Source: Phymatolithon calcareum (taxonomy: Eukaryota > Rhodophyta > Florideophyceae > Hapalidiales). From it: 64,000 nucleotides of DNA. Location of the stretch: the NCBI GenBank assembly GCA_977006965.1, contig OZ345352.1:2108001-2172000 (forward strand). The letters run 5' to 3'. The notes under the pieces were generated by a model. That model was given only the letters and a program-made list of their open reading frames with translations, was not told the DNA's origin and did no database searches. The position numbers and the translations under genes are program-made. This document shows positions 61,736-64,000 of this stretch, piece after piece. Position 1 is the first letter of the stretch; every line of letters starts with the position of its first letter.

Positions 61736-63837
61736 GCACATGAGTAATTGGGGAAAGAGTGGCGTTGAATAATTCATTTCCTCTGACGAATGGGATTTGA
61801 AATAATGCAGTAATCCTGAAAAGACAATTGGCGAGAACAAGGGCACAAGTCGAGCTGGTGTTTCTAATATTTCGGTTGGCAGACAGCTGGAGATTTTTTC
61901 ATCGGACTGTACTCTACCTTAACGAGTTTCTGGGATTATGTTCCATTGAGGGCTTGTTGCATGATCGTGCGCTTGTTCGAAAGGATTCTGCGCTCCATAT
62001 TGGCACTGCCGAGGGCCTGACTTTGCACGTAAGAACCCAAACACTTGTGAAATGCTTCCCCAAATCCCTCAGTCACTTACGCCGCGGCTCAGTATCGTAA
62101 TTTCTTTTTTGAAAATTTACCCTCCGAATTACAGCTAGTTAGAGTAGTCGTGATACACTACTGTAGTTGGCCACAACTAGTACAAAGTATATTGCTGAAT
62201 TGTTAGCCATTTGCATAATTCTCGTGGCTCGCATTCTAGATCTACGTCTTCCCAGTTCATACACACTTGTAATAATTACTGTAACACTGATCTCATAACC
62301 GGACATCGTTTACAATGCATTGTTAGGCATTTTCAACGAAGTTCGTGAGTGCCTGTGCAAGCAATGACCGGTGATTTCATTCCAAGTTTGTGCTCATCAA
62401 CTACATAAAAATTGCATGCTCCTTGCTTTAGCCCTGTGCCGTTTCTAGCAAATCGCCTTAATCGAAAGCTACAGCTGTATAGCTGCACATGGTACACCGT
62501 GCAAACGCATCATGTCCTTCCAGATTGAGGTCTTACGAGCTTCCAAAATAAACGATATGCATATAATGCTTACGTGTGACTTGTGTACCCACATGTTCGA
62601 AAGAGTCGTTGACTATAGCTTTATGTTCGTCGGGTCCCCTTGATTCTATTTTCTGACAGCAGAATATGCTTTCCAGTCGGATCTACTAAAAATATACTGC
62701 ACAGCTGAATGGGTTCCAGTGGAGCTCGCGGCCGCGTGTCGGCCCCTCAACGTAGAAGCCGAAATAAACTGATTTCTCTATGGGAACCTAGTGATTGAAA
62801 CCACGCTGAAATCGAGCTTGACTTCATAGCACAGGACAAATCAAGTCCGTTCTACCGTGCGGCAAGAATGCAGAACATTGTTTCTTTACTGTATTTTGCA
62901 ATTGGTTTTCGGAGTCCGAAACGAAGAGAAATTCTATTCCACTTCATTCGAAAATTGTCATGTTTTGAATTTCCTGCCCGTCATCAAGTTATTAATGCGA
63001 AGAGATAGCCCCAGATGAGAAGCGATCTAGAGTACGCTAGTACGGTGCAGTACCGTCCATAACTTGACCCTATAGTCTTTGTCACAACTGGGGCAAATCA
63101 GATGGTAATGTTTGAGAGTAAGACGCGACTTGAATATACAGCCATGGAATAACGTACGTTAACAAGCACAACTGGCGGATGTTAAAGCAAGCTTCCGTAA
63201 CCAACTGTGCATGAAGACATGCGAGAATGCCGCTCTCTCGTATTGTAGGTTTGCAAAATAGGCTAACTGTCGAGGTGAAGTTTACATACTCAGCAACTAC
63301 TTACAGCAATAGTTTTCTCACAAGATCCTTATGACAGCGTTAAATTTAGTACTTCAGTTTTTCCTTCCAACCGAAAGGGAGGACAGCGGAACATTATCTC
63401 TGAATATGCACATAAAAACAAGGACTAACTTCTCTTTTCCGCTGTAGAGTAGTATGGAGTCTAATGCATTCCGTTCTTAACATCTCTTCCACCCTGCTTC
63501 ACTTAGTGAGATATCCAAGCAGACTCAGATGGCTCTCTTTGTCGTGATCGCCAGGATATCTTCCGCGGGGTATCGGCATAGAATATTCCTGTTGTATTCA
63601 TTTCATTTCGCGTTAGCATTCCCCAGATGTCTCAAGTCCTCCATTTCGTTTTACTCACATCGCCGGCATCATTACGAATTTCATCAACACAACCGCCCGT
63701 GGCGTCAACAAGACACTGTTGCCGGCGAAAATTTTGCTTCAGGTTGATCACCAGATTGGGCTCCCCAATTTGTCTTTCTCATCTGGACAACTACATTATC
63801 CGCATGTTGTGTCACTGTGGTCTTGAGGAAGTGAAAC

Positions 63838-64000
63838 CGTTTTCTAATGTAGCGTAATTTGGTCACTCATGGGTTTCTTAATTCAAATTTCTCTACTAAC
63901 AAGTGCACTTGTGAGTCGTTTGCACTCATCTTCCACATCAGGACCCACCTGCGCTCATGATAAAATGCGATGGAGCACAACCAGCTCAATTACCGCTGTG
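63838..64000 (-). pseudogene. family A remnant running off the window end
   Basis: Counterpart of 33115-33280, without the 3' tail. The minus strand covers the family A C-terminal coding end. Confidence 0.55.

Larger units (their letters stand above)
47248..64000. repeat. large segmental duplication, copy 2 (continues beyond the window)
   Basis: Collinear with 15878-33290 or more. Private events: a 52 bp palindrome (47429-47480), a 54 bp D tail (48169-48222), the large A element (50785-53191), a 450 bp insertion (60373-60822), an E tail (60918-61032) and an A tail (61187-61301). A further ~380 bp at 61357-61735, between TGCA repeats, is absent from copy 1, and about 245 bp of copy 1 (28580-28825) is absent here. 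Unnamed parts correspond to those of copy 1. Confidence 0.85.

Noticed and set aside
1-64000. tRNA, rRNA, CRISPR array, bacterial-type operons or riboswitches
   Set aside because: None seen on reading both strands; the element content and TATA/AATAAA signals are eukaryotic.

Overview
This is a repeat-dominated stretch of a eukaryotic nuclear genome. The sequence shows non-LTR retrotransposon reverse transcriptases, a Ty3/gypsy element, piggyBac-like DNA transposons, MITE-like elements, TATA boxes and AATAAA-type signals. I see no rRNA, tRNA, CRISPR array, operon or convincing multi-exon host gene. The gypsy pol and the piggyBac-like transposase resemble, from memory, families common in oomycetes and other stramenopiles. 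That is an inference; the organism cannot be named from the window.

Layout. (1) 1-15.8 kb is a mosaic of decayed elements: reverse transcriptase fragments of several non-LTR families (called A, B, C, D, E, G and H here), two piggyBac-like elements (5228-7616 and 7621-15798), a gypsy element (8147-13962) inserted in the second of these, and small non-LTR tails inside the others. (2) 15.88-33.5 kb and 47.25-64.0 kb (running off the end) are two copies of one ~17 kb segment. Comparing them gives empty sites for many insertions, so element ends and target duplications can be read exactly. (3) 33.8-46.6 kb holds a diverged and a third, near-identical copy of a ~2-3 kb subunit of that segment, an A element with a B element nested in it (40503-42590), a second copy of the 4-5.2 kb D locus (43.6-44.8 kb), and further reverse transcriptase debris.

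Most interesting content. (a) A small proline-rich open reading frame lies 193-200 bp behind a TATA box and occurs four times (28092, 35066, 38875, 58312). The diverged copy keeps the frame, the core PKTPYNPPLxGGxVPPM and an in-frame deletion, which suggests a real, undescribed gene family. (b) Non-LTR families A and E end in a C-tract (CCC up to about C15) just behind an AATAAA-like signal, family D ends in (CTT)n, and family B ends in poly(A). Several of these ends are fixed by target-site duplications or empty sites. (c) The piggyBac-like elements have TGTC...GACA ends and a CTAG target duplication rather than TTAA. (d) The longest coding region is a 5'-truncated but otherwise uninterrupted reverse transcriptase frame (50861-53191), apparently the youngest insertion.
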